Shown in pieces: positions 9,635 to 19,076 of a DNA stretch of 19,751 bases. Within the stretch, counting starts at the first letter, position 1. Each line of letters begins with the position of its first letter. The DNA lies in the NCBI GenBank assembly GCA_001929475.1, contig LXFE01004370.1:180-19930 (forward strand). The letters run 5' to 3'. The stretch comes from Neolecta irregularis DAH-3. Lineage: Eukaryota > Ascomycota > Neolectomycetes > Neolectales > Neolectaceae. Position numbers and translations under genes: made by a program. Below the pieces are notes generated by a model. That model was not told the origin of the DNA and ran no database searches. It saw only the letters and a list, made by a program, of their open reading frames with translations.

Positions 9635-12087
9635 CTATGGGTCGCCTTCGCCCTCGCCGTCTTCATCGTCGTAATCCTCGTCGACTTCGATGTTTCTCGA
9701 GGGAGGCTCGATCTCGTCATCCGGATCTTCTTGCCTAATTTCTTCCTCGCGAGGCCAACGATTAATTGATGTCCGTCGCTGAGGTTCATGAGGATATGGT
9801 GGCAGTTCTCTGGGACGATCCATAATGGAAGAATTCATTTTGGGCCGAGGTGGCTCGTCTTCATCCCGGCGTCGTTTAATTCCCGATTGGCCGTTTTCGC
9901 TAGCAAGAGGATCACGAAGGTCAGATGTATATCGGGTTCCACGTGGGGAGATAAGTGGACCATTATCCATATGTACTCTCTCGTGGTTGGGACTGTTTCC
10001 CCGGCCAAGAATAGGAGCAAGACTTCCTCCGGGCGGGGCCGGTCGATTGGACTGTGATTGCATATTTTGTGGTTGTGGTTGATTTTGGGAGTTTGGTGGG
10101 TAAGACAAGGCAGAAACGGGTCCGGGTTGCTGTTGCGAATGATGTGACTGAGGGTATCCAACACGAAGTTGAGGAGGAAGTTGTTCTCGAGGTAGTTGCT
10201 GGCTGTAATGCTGAACTGGAGGCCCCTGTTGTACAGGCGGGGGACTCCGTCGAATGGGTGTTGGCATTTGTTGTCGAAGACCGTTCATTGGCGGTGGTCC
10301 ATTGGCCAACGAAGGTACAGGTTGCTTGGATAACTCGGGGCTAGTCATGTGTCTCAGAGGAGGCTCCTGGCGGTACTTTGAAGGTGGTTGATGCGGCAAA
10401 TGAGCAGGCATAGGGCCGCGATCAGAAGGACGATCTGTACCATTTGGTCGAGATGTCTCTACTGATGGCTGTGTCCAATGTGTAGGCGGGCCTGCAATAG
10501 CAGGCTGGTAAGCAGTGGGATTAACATCTTGAGGGTGAGGAGCATTGTTTGCATGAGCCCCGGCTTGCCCACCTGAGCGAAGATAGTTTAGACGGCTTTT
10601 GATATGATGGTTCTGGGGATCGAGCTCTGATGCTCGAGTATATGCATCAATCGCATCTTGAACTTGATTGTTGCAAGATTCGTACTAAATTTAATTATCA
10701 TACATCCCCCAAGGTGACACATACCAGTGTTCCCAGGTCGTACCAAACTTCTGAGATATAGGGATTCAACCTTATTGCCCGTGAATATGCATCCAGAGCA
10801 TCGCGGTATTGATTAATCTGATAGTAGAGAACGCCGATGGAACACCAAAACGTTGGATTATGACCGTCACGATACACTGCTTGCTGATATGCTTCGTACG
10901 CCTTGTTGTACTTTTGTTGTGCCATATAACATCGACCAAGGAGGTACCAACTCTGCGCATCGTTGCCGTCTTATTATTAATGTAAAGTAGGCTTAAAAGG
11001 GTACGAACCAACTTCAAGACTTTTAGTCAAGTAAGACACGCCAAGCTCTTGATTAGTAAACGTGGTTCCCGGCTGATGATGCAGCCATCCAAGCTGTTGA
11101 AGAACTTTGGCATGGTTGGGGTTTTCTGTGAGGACACGCTCGTAAGCTTCTTTGGCCGATTTGAACTATATTCAGTAAGCCTGCAAACATTGGGTCGAGA
11201 ACCTCTTTCTGACTCTCGAAAACGTGGCCGATTTGGAAATATACGTCGACTTCGGTAAGCGGCCGAGGGGGGTCATTTAGGATATATTTAAAACACTGAT
11301 CGTTATCTAGGTTCGACACGATGATGCAAACCTCGAGCGCTTGTTGGAATTTGCGTTGTTGCTTATATATTATTCCCAGTCTAAAGTAGATCTCATTTCC
11401 CTTTTCGAAATTCGGTTCCATCCGGAGAACTTGGGAGAATGCTTCTTCTGCATGATCGTAGGATCCATAGCGATCATAGAGAATTCCAATGCCGTACCAT
11501 AGCTTGGGCTCCTACACATTAAAATATGGAGAGCAGTGATCCAACCTTTGGGTTCTGGAGATGGTATAGGGCTTGCTGATAAGCACCATAAGCTTTTTGA
11601 AGATCATCCATCATAAGATAGCAATGGCCTGCTAGTTAGCGTGACCCGAGGGACAAAGAATTGCCTAATGAACTCCACACCTCGCCGTTATTTTGCTCGA
11701 TTGCGATAATTCTTTGTAGAAACTCTATCGCCTGGATATAAGCTGTGGAGCACGGAACAGGGGTCCAGATACGTTCTGGAACTGTTCTTTGGATCTAAGA
11801 ACGGACGCGATCTGAGTCATGGCCGGGATGGAATAGGCATTATGTCGCAAAGCGTTTTCGTATGAGGCTAATGCGCGTTCGGTATCGCCCATGAGCTCTG
11901 CCGTCTTTCCCAGCTGTATCCAGACGTCTTCGTTGACGGTAGCGAGTTTCTGGATGCTTGCCGATTGCGGAGGAGCAGAATGCTGGACGCCATTCTGGTA
12001 GTGGACATTTGCCTGTTGTTGCTGCTGCTGTTGTTGTTGTTGCTGTGGATGGGACGGAGGAGGCCTGTTGACGGCTACGTTTGCCAT
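9635..12087 (-). CDS. CYC8: Cyc8/Ssn6 TPR transcriptional corepressor, 8 exons
   Basis: The TPR subunit of the Tup1-Cyc8 corepressor, which links DNA-bound repressors to chromatin and Mediator in the nucleus. Exons on the minus strand: 12087-11773, 11731-11665, 11628-11546, 11511-11332, 11295-11203, 11165-11009, 10969-10725, 10684-9635; 729 residues. The N-terminus MANVAVN is followed by 11 glutamines (15-25). About ten TPRs cover roughly 45-417, with family-diagnostic segments GHCYLMMDDLQKAY, EPKLWYGIGILYDRYGS, EIYFRLGIIYKQQ, WYLLGRCYMAQQ and NPYISEVWYDLGTLYESCNN. The long C-terminus is Pro/Gln-rich with a basic IKRRRDE stretch and a strongly acidic end. Seven introns of 34-41 nt; the second (11629-11664) begins GC. 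The ATG at 12087 is chosen for its MANV start; the frame stays open upstream to an ATG at 12225, which would add an Arg-rich leader. It converges with the esterase and diverges from L3. Confidence 0.95.
11296..11331 (-). other. Intron without frame signature (CYC8 intron 4)
   Basis: A 36-nt GTTTGC...TCAG segment inside a TPR helix pair. It is divisible by three and stop-free, so retention would insert 12 residues between QQALE and CFKYILNDPP. The TPR alignment is continuous only if it is removed. Confidence 0.8.
11629..11664 (-). other. Non-canonical GC-AG intron (CYC8 intron 2)
   Basis: On the minus strand the segment starts GCAATT, contains CTAAC near its 3' end and ends TAGCAG. It is 36 nt, phase 1. 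Removing it joins EVWSSLG to HCYLMMDD, an invariant part of Cyc8. Retention gives a TAA stop. The internal GT would give a 26-nt intron in the wrong frame. Confidence 0.8.
12014..12045 (-). repeat. CAG/CAA repeat encoding poly-Gln in CYC8
   Basis: Eleven consecutive Gln codons, a mixture of CAG and CAA on the minus strand, encode residues 15-25 of the corepressor. Gln tracts are usual in Cyc8; the mixed codons suggest it is not a freshly expanding pure repeat. Confidence 0.85.
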
Positions 12088-12842
12088 GGGACGGGGAAGA
12101 AGGGGCAAGCGCGGGCGGGAGAGAGGCGCGATGGAGGTTTGGTGGTTGAAAATGCCACTGACGGTCCTGACGGCAACCCGCCGCGCTTGTAGGCGCTTTC
12201 TGTTTTGGCGCCTTTGTTTGCGCATTCTGATTCGCAGCAGCTCGCACAAACACCACACCCGTAGCCGAACGCTGAACCTGGGATTTGTCTGACCTGCACT
12301 CCTAGCCCGCACTCTTGTTCACCAAGAGCGCAAATAGTGCTGCTGTGCGGTTCTTAGGCCTTGCATCGCATCCCGCTTGGTCTATATTTGCGGCAGCCAC
12401 CAATCTAGCATCCCTATTATGTGTACGGGAAAATCTCTCCATGCTCACCCGAATATCTACTCTTTGGTGAAACACAACCCTGCCAAAACATTTCAGCCAT
12501 GCGGCTTCACCTGCAGCAACTTTTTCAAGCTCATCTGTCAAAACAATGAATTCAAAACAGCATATAGCCAATCAAATCACAAGTCTGAATGTCTGCACCA
12601 GAGTCACAAATACATACCAAAAGTTGTTGTGTAATAGCCGTGAGCGAACACGTTGTATAACTGTGTGCACCCTAATCTTTGTCAATATCATTATTGGAAA
12701 AGGAGGCGCGCGTGATTATCAATTGACATCCGGCTATTTGGAGGTTGGGTTTTTTGACCGCTAATTGTGACTGGGCACTGAACTGGCTTACTTTTTCCCA
12801 AACCACCATCTTACACCCCAGCTTACCTGTAGTATATAGGCC
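12088..12842. other. Divergent promoter region of CYC8 and L3
   Basis: About 755 bp between head-to-head genes. Reading frames here (for example 12302-12571 minus and 12377-12634 plus) have no recognisable homology and I leave them out. The part next to CYC8 (12088-12310) stays open in the CYC8 frame and is GC-richer and Arg-coding, consistent with a leader or an alternative N-terminus. The part next to L3 carries a HOMOL-D-like box at 12766. Confidence 0.55.
12766..12773 (-). promoter_or_regulatory. HOMOL-D-like ribosomal-protein promoter box
   Basis: TGTGACTG on the plus strand is the exact reverse complement of CAGTCACA, the HOMOL-D box known from fission-yeast ribosomal-protein promoters and reported in other fungi. 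It lies 70 bp before the L3 start codon, a position typical for a core element that stands in for TATA. Just upstream, 12741-12750 reads GAGGTTGGGT, loosely like an inverted HOMOL-E box. The box is exact; the HOMOL-E match is weak. Confidence 0.6.
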
Positions 12843-14246
12843 ATGAGGTATCATACCCTTTCTTATCTTTTTGCTAATACCAACAAGTCACTGTAAGTTT
12901 GAGGTTTGTAAACTCTAACGCGAACAATCAAAGCCTGATATATCTAGTCCCCCAGAAAGGGTTCCCTCGGGTTTCTGCCCAAAAAACGAGGTATACTTCT
13001 TCATTTTTCTAGCCTCTCATCCGATAGCTGCTCGCCACCGTGGACGAGTACGCTCTTTTCCCCCAGATAAACAAACCGATCCGTGTCATTTGACCGCTTT
13101 CATGGCTTACAAAGCTGGAATGACACACATCGTCAGAGATTTGAATCGACCGGGATCCAAGATGCATAAGAAGGAGGTCGTTGAGCCAGTCACCATCATA
13201 GACTGCCCGCCCATGGTCATCGTTGGTATTGCTGGATATGTCCAAACCCCCAGGGTACCAATCTAGGCATATTCTTGAGGTACTGATTCCTCTAGGGTCT
13301 TCGATCTCTCACCACCGTCTGGACAGAGCATCTCAGCGAGGAAGTCCGTCGTCGGTTTTACAAGAACTGGTACAAGTCGAAGAAGAAGGCCTTCACCAAG
13401 TACGCTAGAAAACATGCCGATGGCGCCAAATCTATCGCACGGGAAATAGAACGCATTAAAAAATACTGCACTGTCGTCCGAGTCCTTGCCCATACTCAAA
13501 TTCGAAAAACACCAATCAAACAAAAAAAGGCTCATCTTATGGAAATCCAGGTCAACGGAGGAACAATCGCTCAAAAGGTCGACTGGGCTTACGAACATTT
13601 CGAAAAGACAATCGATATTGGCTCCGTCTTTGCACAAGATGAGAACATCGACATTATTGGTGTAACCAAGGGTAAAGGGGTTGAAGGTGTTACAAAACGT
13701 GTATGTTTCTCCTCTCCCTCGACGATCATTAAATTACATAGTGGGGCACCAAAAAACTACCCAGAAAGACTCACAAAGGTCTACGAAAAATTGCTTGTAT
13801 CGGGGCTTGGCATCCAGCCAAAGTTACCTGGACGGTTGCTCGAGCGGGTCAGGACGGTTATTTCCATCGAACGTCACTCAACCACAAGATCTACCGACTC
13901 GGCAAGGGCGATGATCCAAACAACGCTACGACATCCATGGATCACACTGCCAAACAAATTACACCTATGGGAGGATTTCCTCACTATGGATTTATTAAGA
14001 ACGGTTCGACGTCTTTCAGAAAATTTATGCTCATTAATTTTAGATTTTATCATGATCAAAGGTTGCTGCCCAGGAGTCAGAAAGCGTGTGTTGACTCTCC
14101 GCAAGAGTCTCCATGTTCATACAACTCGACGTGCCTTGGAGGAAATCACGCTCAAATGGATTGACACCTCTTCGAAATTCGGACATGGGCGATTCCAGAC
14201 GGCGGCAGAAAAGTCGGCCTTCATGGGGGCCCGAAAACACGATTGA
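12843..14246 (+). CDS. RPL3: 60S ribosomal protein L3 (uL3), 7 exons
   Basis: A core large-subunit protein whose loop reaches the peptidyl-transferase centre. Exons: 12843-12847, 12888-12903, 12948-12990, 13028-13254, 13296-13700, 13742-14003, 14044-14246; 386 residues against 387 in budding yeast. The first exon codes only ATG plus two bases of codon 2; the second adds HCKFE; the third [14 protein letters not shown]. Then come [108 protein letters not shown] and [15 protein letters not shown]. All introns are GT-AG (37-44 nt), crowded at the 5' end as usual for ribosomal-protein genes. Residues 34-41 (PDKQTDPC) differ from the usual KDDPxKPV although the frame is continuous. Confidence 0.96.
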
Positions 14247-14583
14247 ACGTGTGGTGTTACTTAGAAGGGTTTCTGATGAGCTGCATTATATATGATTTTC
14301 TGCTCCTCCATTTATCTTGGCAACTTTCTGTGGTACCAACATCATTATTCTACATGACTATCCAAATTTCCTATAGAGCCTGGCTTTGCCGTGATACCAT
14401 CAACAATATCACTTCGCTCCATGACTGTCCACATTTTTTGCATTGTCATATTTCTCCTCCTCTAGTAATGAATCTCGGAATTACAGCAATACTGAACTCC
14501 AACATAGACACACAATGACATCTTTCAGGTTCACAGGGCATAAAACTATGTGCTCTATGGTCGGTACCTATTGCCATACTCCT
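14247..14583. other. Convergent 3' region between L3 and prefoldin 4
   Basis: About 340 bp between two converging stop codons; it should hold both 3' untranslated regions. Open frames here are short and without recognisable motifs. No structured terminator is expected or seen. Confidence 0.6.
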
Positions 14584-15105
14584 CTAATAATCCAAGTTGA
14601 TTGCCTTTCCAAATTTCCCATAAAGAAGTTTCTTTAGCTCTGCCATTTCCTGTTTTATCTCGTCCAATTCCTTGCTCAGGAAATCTAGTTTCTCGTCCGT
14701 CAATTCTTTTGCCGAATCGAGACGCGATTGAACTTCTTCCAGACTCATCAACCAAAAGCTATCGCCAACCTGGTATCTACTTCAGTCAGGAAAAAAAGGC
14801 TGAATAATATCTTTCCTGATAAGTTCATCCTCGTCGCTCAAAATGAGTTCGTTGATTGTATCATCTAGCGAATCCTTCTCTTCTTTCTTGGAAGCTATCG
14901 TAGTTTCGATTTCGTCTAACCGTACATTGAGACTTGAGAAGCGATTAATGCGTTTTTGATCCTCCCAGGCTACTTCTGCATCTGTTTCCTCCTGCGATGA
15001 AATAAAACTTAGATTCCCGTCCGACATGTGGTTGCTCGAAAGATCAGTCTCCGGTAATTCCCGAGGTTGGGACTCTAGTTCAATATCCATCCAATAATCA
15101 TACAT
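14584..15105 (-). CDS. GIM3: Prefoldin subunit 4 (GIM3-like), 2 exons
   Basis: A beta-type prefoldin subunit: part of the cytosolic hexamer that holds nascent actin and tubulin for the CCT chaperonin. Minus-strand exons are 15105-14816 and 14776-14584; 160 residues from the first ATG, or 134 from the ATG at 15027, which is closer to the 129-134 usual in the family. Visible: the N-terminal helix EDQKRINRFSSLN, a coiled coil, the beta-hairpin ELILSDEDELIRYQVGDSFW (compare DEDEPVQYKVGDLF as I recall from yeast Gim3), a second coiled coil, and the hallmark ending LLYGKFGKAINL. The hairpin is interrupted by a 39-nt segment with an in-frame TGA that must be removed; its 5' end is GA, not GT (14777-14815). 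Next to it lies the reductase gene on the same strand, 274 bp upstream. Confidence 0.88.
14777..14815 (-). other. Non-canonical GA-AG intron (prefoldin 4)
   Basis: On the minus strand the segment runs GAAAGA...CTGACTGAAGTAG, 39 nt, with a T-run and a CTGAC branch-site-like word before the acceptor. The junction AG|GAAAGA would be a strong donor if it read AG|GTAAGA. There is no GT anywhere between the conserved DEDELI and the acceptor. Removal gives DEDELIRYQVGD at exact family length; retention gives TGA. Confidence 0.72.
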
Positions 15106-15379
15106 ATTCGTAGACCTTAAATCTCTGGCAGTGGCATTGGGATTGGGTGCAAGTTTTATTTTACAACAGAATCGAGTTGATGCTCTGTCGATTCTTATCT
15201 GATAAGTAGCTAAATTACGCTAGGAAATGCAAGTGAAAATCGGAGATTCGTTCTGCAAGACAATTATTCATGATGAAGCGATCAGATTCATTAGATAACG
15301 GAGAATAGTTGACACTATGGGAAGGAACTGCTGACAAATTAAGAGTAGGCAAAATCATGCAAGGTCTTCAAACTACCAT

Positions 15380-16617
15380 CTATTCTTGCTTTGACCGTTT
15401 TTGCATCTCCATGGTGGCATACCTCTTTACCTTTCGATCAAAGTCAAACCTCACGAATGGCCAAATGATTCCTCCTAGCACCCCTAGTACTGTATCCACC
15501 AAGACATTATTCCGAGGCGAGAGACCTATATTGTTGACGAATTGTTTTGCAAGAATATACCTTTCATACTATTTCGAGCCATATTACCGAATAACTCTGT
15601 CGTTATCAAGAACTCGCCGCTATCAAGACCTTTCAAAACCGCTTTGGAAACTTGTTCGGCAGTTTGACCTGCATCTGATCCTTCCAACTCTTTCGTCAAA
15701 TCCGGTTTGATCAATTGTTCTTGCTCAAAACCCGGAGTGTATATAGTTGAGGGAAAGCTGCAATGGACCTTGATATTATATATCATACCCTCCTGGCGAA
15801 GAGTATCAGCTAACGACCGAAGAGCAGCCTTTGTTGGAGAGTAAGACGAATAACCAGCAAAAGTAATGAAACCGCAAAAGGATGATACGAACATAATATG
15901 GCGAGGCGGTGAATCTTTGGGTAGAGGATTCTTGGCCATGAGTTTCCAGGTCGCCTGTACTTCAGTTACGATTCTTTAATGACACGCTTACGTGTGTGAT
16001 GTATAATGCAGTGAAGTAATTCATTTTCATTGACCAGTCAAAGACGTCTGTTTCCTGATCTATGAATAATTGCGGGTTTGACATTCCTTGCATTAGTAAT
16101 TGTAATGAATAAAACAATATACCAGCACAGCATAGTAATACATCTGGGATACCACCACATTCATCCAATGCCCTCTGAGCCTCTTTTGCACTCGTCAAGT
16201 CCGCACTAACAAACCTCACTGTTTGCTGATCGCTTCTTCGTGCATTCTATAGTCAATTGGCTGGTAGTTTTAGGAGAATACCTCGATCTCCTTTGCAGCC
16301 GCTTTCAGCTTTGATTTATCCCTTGCAACGATTACGATATTTGCTCCCCTTTTTGACAGATCGATAGCCATTGCTTTTCCCATCCCTTGAGAACCACCCG
16401 TTATCACGACAAGCTAGCTTATCAGCACTTGCTGACTTGAATCAGTTACTCTTCCGTCCACGATGAAATGATTTCGACGCAGAAACATACCGTAACCAAC
16501 CAGATATGCAATTGATATTACTAAAAATGAAAGCAAAGTTGATTTGACAGGTCCAAAGGTGCCTGCGTAGTCTCTGTATGGCGAAAGGTATATTAATACG
16601 TCCAGGAGCGAATACAT
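15380..16617 (-). CDS. TSC10: 3-ketodihydrosphingosine reductase (Tsc10/Ksr1 type), 6 exons
   Basis: An NADPH-dependent short-chain dehydrogenase that reduces 3-ketosphinganine to sphinganine, the second step of sphingolipid synthesis at the ER. Minus-strand exons: 16617-16450, 16413-16282, 16246-16123, 16086-15992, 15954-15561, 15525-15380; 352 residues. An N-terminal membrane helix (about 28-48) precedes the cofactor motif TGGSQGMG (61-68). Then come [25 protein letters not shown] with the catalytic Ser (198), and YSSYSPTK with Tyr211 and Lys215. [13 protein letters not shown] and [17 protein letters not shown] are segments shared with fungal Ksr1 proteins. A hydrophobic stretch near 313-330 ([12 protein letters not shown]) may be a second membrane contact, and the tail is basic. 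All five introns are GT-AG, 35-37 nt. The third (16087-16122) is divisible by three and stop-free; removal restores [11 protein letters not shown]. Confidence 0.94.
16087..16122 (-). other. Intron without frame signature (reductase intron 3)
   Basis: A 36-nt GTATAT...GCAAG segment, divisible by three and with no in-frame stop, immediately after the conserved CCAG of the Rossmann fold. Retention would add 12 residues. Its size, ends and homology all argue for splicing. Confidence 0.8.
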
Positions 16618-16743
16618 GGCAAGGTAGACGGTTATTTGGCAAATTATTTGTGCGGGCGATCTTCGGCGCCATATATTTTAATAACTCTTAACTATGTTCT
16701 GAATATTTTGCATTGACCCTTTCGTATCCCTGCTCCTTTTTAC

Positions 16744-16752
16744 TTTTATATA
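16744..16752 (-). promoter_or_regulatory. Possible TATA box of the reductase gene
   Basis: On the minus strand the sequence is TATATAAAA, about 127 bp before the ATG at 16617. It is the only TATA-like match I noticed in this region; position and orientation suit the reductase. Motif match only. Confidence 0.4.
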
Positions 16753-16862
16753 GCGTCGCTTTGAAGATAACGTCAAACGTTGAAGAATACGACAAGGTCA
16801 TATTAGCAAATGCGGCGTATGATAAAGCGACGCTTGACTGAACAAGCGGATCAATTTAGTCT

Positions 16863-16898
16863 CGCTGCCGAATGAATGCCCGCTGCCGAATGAATGCC
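16863..16898. repeat. Perfect 18-bp tandem duplication
   Basis: CGCTGCCGAATGAATGCC occurs twice in direct succession (16863-16880 and 16881-16898). It lies roughly midway between the two divergent start codons. Function, if any, is unknown. Confidence 0.9.
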
Positions 16899-17323
16899 CA
16901 AGCAAAAAACTTGATTGGTGTGACTCGATAGAACAAATATCCACATTTTTCTCTGAAAGATATTCATGGGGCCTCAATGGCTGTGATTCTTCTCAGCTGT
17001 GATTCACTTCAAGCTACAAGCCATTCACCAAAGTATATGCTCAGGTGTATCGAATCTAGACCCTTGTCAATGCTTATACGTAACGCGTTGTATAAGTTGT
17101 GATAATAAGAAAACGAATTGTGCTATGTGAACGAGGCCGCCAGAGCGAATGACGCAAGACTTTATGTATATTCTAACGTAATCTTGCCATATGATAAGCC
17201 TCGTGGATACTTAATGACCGACTTCATGGCACAGGGCTCCTAAAGCCCTCGTAAAGCAGACATTCTGGACTACTGTGACCGACATCTGCCGACTTTTCTC
17301 GACAATTCGCACCGGGTTCTGGA

Positions 17324-19076
17324 ATGACTGGTCAAAAACCGGCACTGAATTTTCTCGATGTGCCACCCGAAATCCAGTCGTTAATACTTGAATATTTACA
17401 TCCTGCATGCATGGACTGCGAGGATTTGTCCCTGATCAACGTCGCATGTTCGTGTCAATCGCTTCGTGAAATCGCGGAATCGTTACTTCTCGCGCGTACT
17501 CAATTAAGAACTGCGAGGGCACTGAGCATTCTGGTATCGCATTTGACGGAGCGGAAAGCAGCTCGAATTATTGATCTGGAGTTTAGCAATTCTTGGACCG
17601 ACTCTGAGGATTTTGATATCCAGGAACTATTCAAGAAGCTATTTACACTTTGTCAATATCATGTTACTATCCTCAGTTTTGATCGTATGAGTGAAGAGCA
17701 TATGAATGTATTGGCTTTGATTCTGGAGACCGAGAGATATGATTTTCGCAAGTTGGATCAGGTAAATAATCAGTATTCATAGTCTGATCGCCAAGGTATG
17801 TATGGATACACTCCAATGGGCCACAAATGATCCTGACTTTTCTATTGGTACTTGGGATCCGATTTCTCGATTCAAAAGTTTCATTTCTGGACTCCGACAG
17901 TTCTTTTATGCCGCCCCTCTTGGGCTCACATTTACTGAAGAACAGCTTCAGATTTTATTCGAATCATCAATAGAGGCTTTACAACTACAAGTTGCGATAA
18001 CTCCCGACGTCGCTCTCATGATTCTCAAATATCTTCACCGGTGGAAACATCTTAAACGCCTTATCATCGACTATCGGGAGATGGACCAAAGTCCACTGAT
18101 GGAGTTTATATCAGGAATATGGTCAACGTACTATCACTTTAGAGAGAAATGCAATGGGTTAGCCGAGCGACATGGACTTGATATATGTCACGTCGTTTTA
18201 GCCGAGCCAGAGGAGATACTTTCACTTCAGGATCTCCACGGATCAACTTATCCGGCATCGCAAGTTCTTCAATGGTATATTTGTGGGTTCCCTTTTTGGA
18301 AAAGAGCCTTTGAGCTTTTCCCAGAGTTTTCGGATATCGAAATTTCGCAATCCTTTGATTTAATTCTCGATAATCGAGAGGCTATCAATATAGAAAGTCT
18401 ATGTCTATTAATACCTTTTGCGGCCCGCTTTGTGCGGCCAGCGTTGAACATGATTCCTGAATTAAAAATCATTACTTTGTCATGCCATGACCATGCTCGG
18501 ACTGTAGACGAAATTCACACTCTTGACACATTATTCCTCGAAATATGTCAAACATGGGATCTAGTTGCGCTTACACTCGAACTACAAGTACCATCTATAA
18601 GCACAGATGGACTGTGGACTGGTATCCAAAGCATCAAATCCAACCTGGAAGACGTTCTACTCGATGTTGATAGTCTGTATCAAGGGAGTCTTTTGAGTCC
18701 TTCAGAAATGTTCAACCCTCAACCTGAAATAATTACAAATCTTCTTTGCATTTTATCTCAATGCGAAAACCTGAAACTTCTCGAGATGACCGGCGGGTAT
18801 CTTGATGCGAAAGAGCATGGCCGGCCACTTGAAGAATTCCTCGCTATCATGAAACGTCGCGGTCTGCGATCTTGGACCTGGCAAATCCGATCTTTTCGCG
18901 GAGAGGATGAAGAGTGGCTTATTCCAGGCGAGGATTGCACTCGTATGATTGCCAAATGCGCTGAATTTTTTAAACGGTTTGCGGATCCGATCGTTGAGTG
19001 GAATATTCAGCCGATATTGGCCTACGAGCAAACTTTGCCTGCACAAATGATAGAAGCACTAGAAATTGTCCACTGA
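17324..19076 (+). CDS. F-box domain protein, 2 exons
   Basis: Probably a substrate adaptor of an SCF ubiquitin ligase; the target cannot be inferred. Exons 17324-17761 and 17796-19076, joined by a 34-nt GT-AG intron; 572 residues. The N-terminal FLDVPPEIQSLILEYL, then SLINVACSCQSLREIAESLL (about residues 10-55), has the Leu-Pro-Glu-Ile and Cys-Lys/Gln-Ser-Leu pattern of an F-box. The rest is a long alpha/beta protein with recurrent LxxLxL-like stretches (ALQLQVAITPD, LKRLIIDY, LKIITLSC, LVALTLELQVP, LKLLEMTGGYL), resembling degenerate leucine-rich repeats as in many fungal F-box proteins. The start is the first ATG. An AATAAA lies 20 bp after the stop (19097-19102). No closer family is recognised. 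Confidence 0.8.

Larger units (their letters stand above)
16618..17323. other. Divergent promoter region (reductase / F-box gene)
   Basis: About 705 bp between divergent genes with no supported reading frame. It contains a TATA-like sequence for the reductase (16744-16752), an 18-bp tandem duplication (16863-16898), and two copies of GCTGTGATTC spaced 16 bp apart (16980-16989 and 16996-17005). Confidence 0.6.

Noticed and set aside
9788-10344. Several open frames on the plus strand
   Set aside because: Antisense shadows of the low-complexity Pro/Gln-rich C-terminus of CYC8.
12302-12634. Open frames on both strands between CYC8 and L3
   Set aside because: No homology, overlapping each other, and located in a divergent promoter region.
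14777-14815. Prefoldin intron as a U12-type AT-AC intron starting at ATATTA
   Set aside because: The TTTCCTGAC word is branch-site-like, but the AT donor lacks the ATATCCTT consensus and the AC acceptor would leave extra residues and the wrong phase; the GA-AG placement fits the family exactly.
16442-16672. 76-codon frame upstream of the reductase on the same strand
   Set aside because: Out of frame with the reductase exon that carries the membrane helix and VDGR junction; a shadow.
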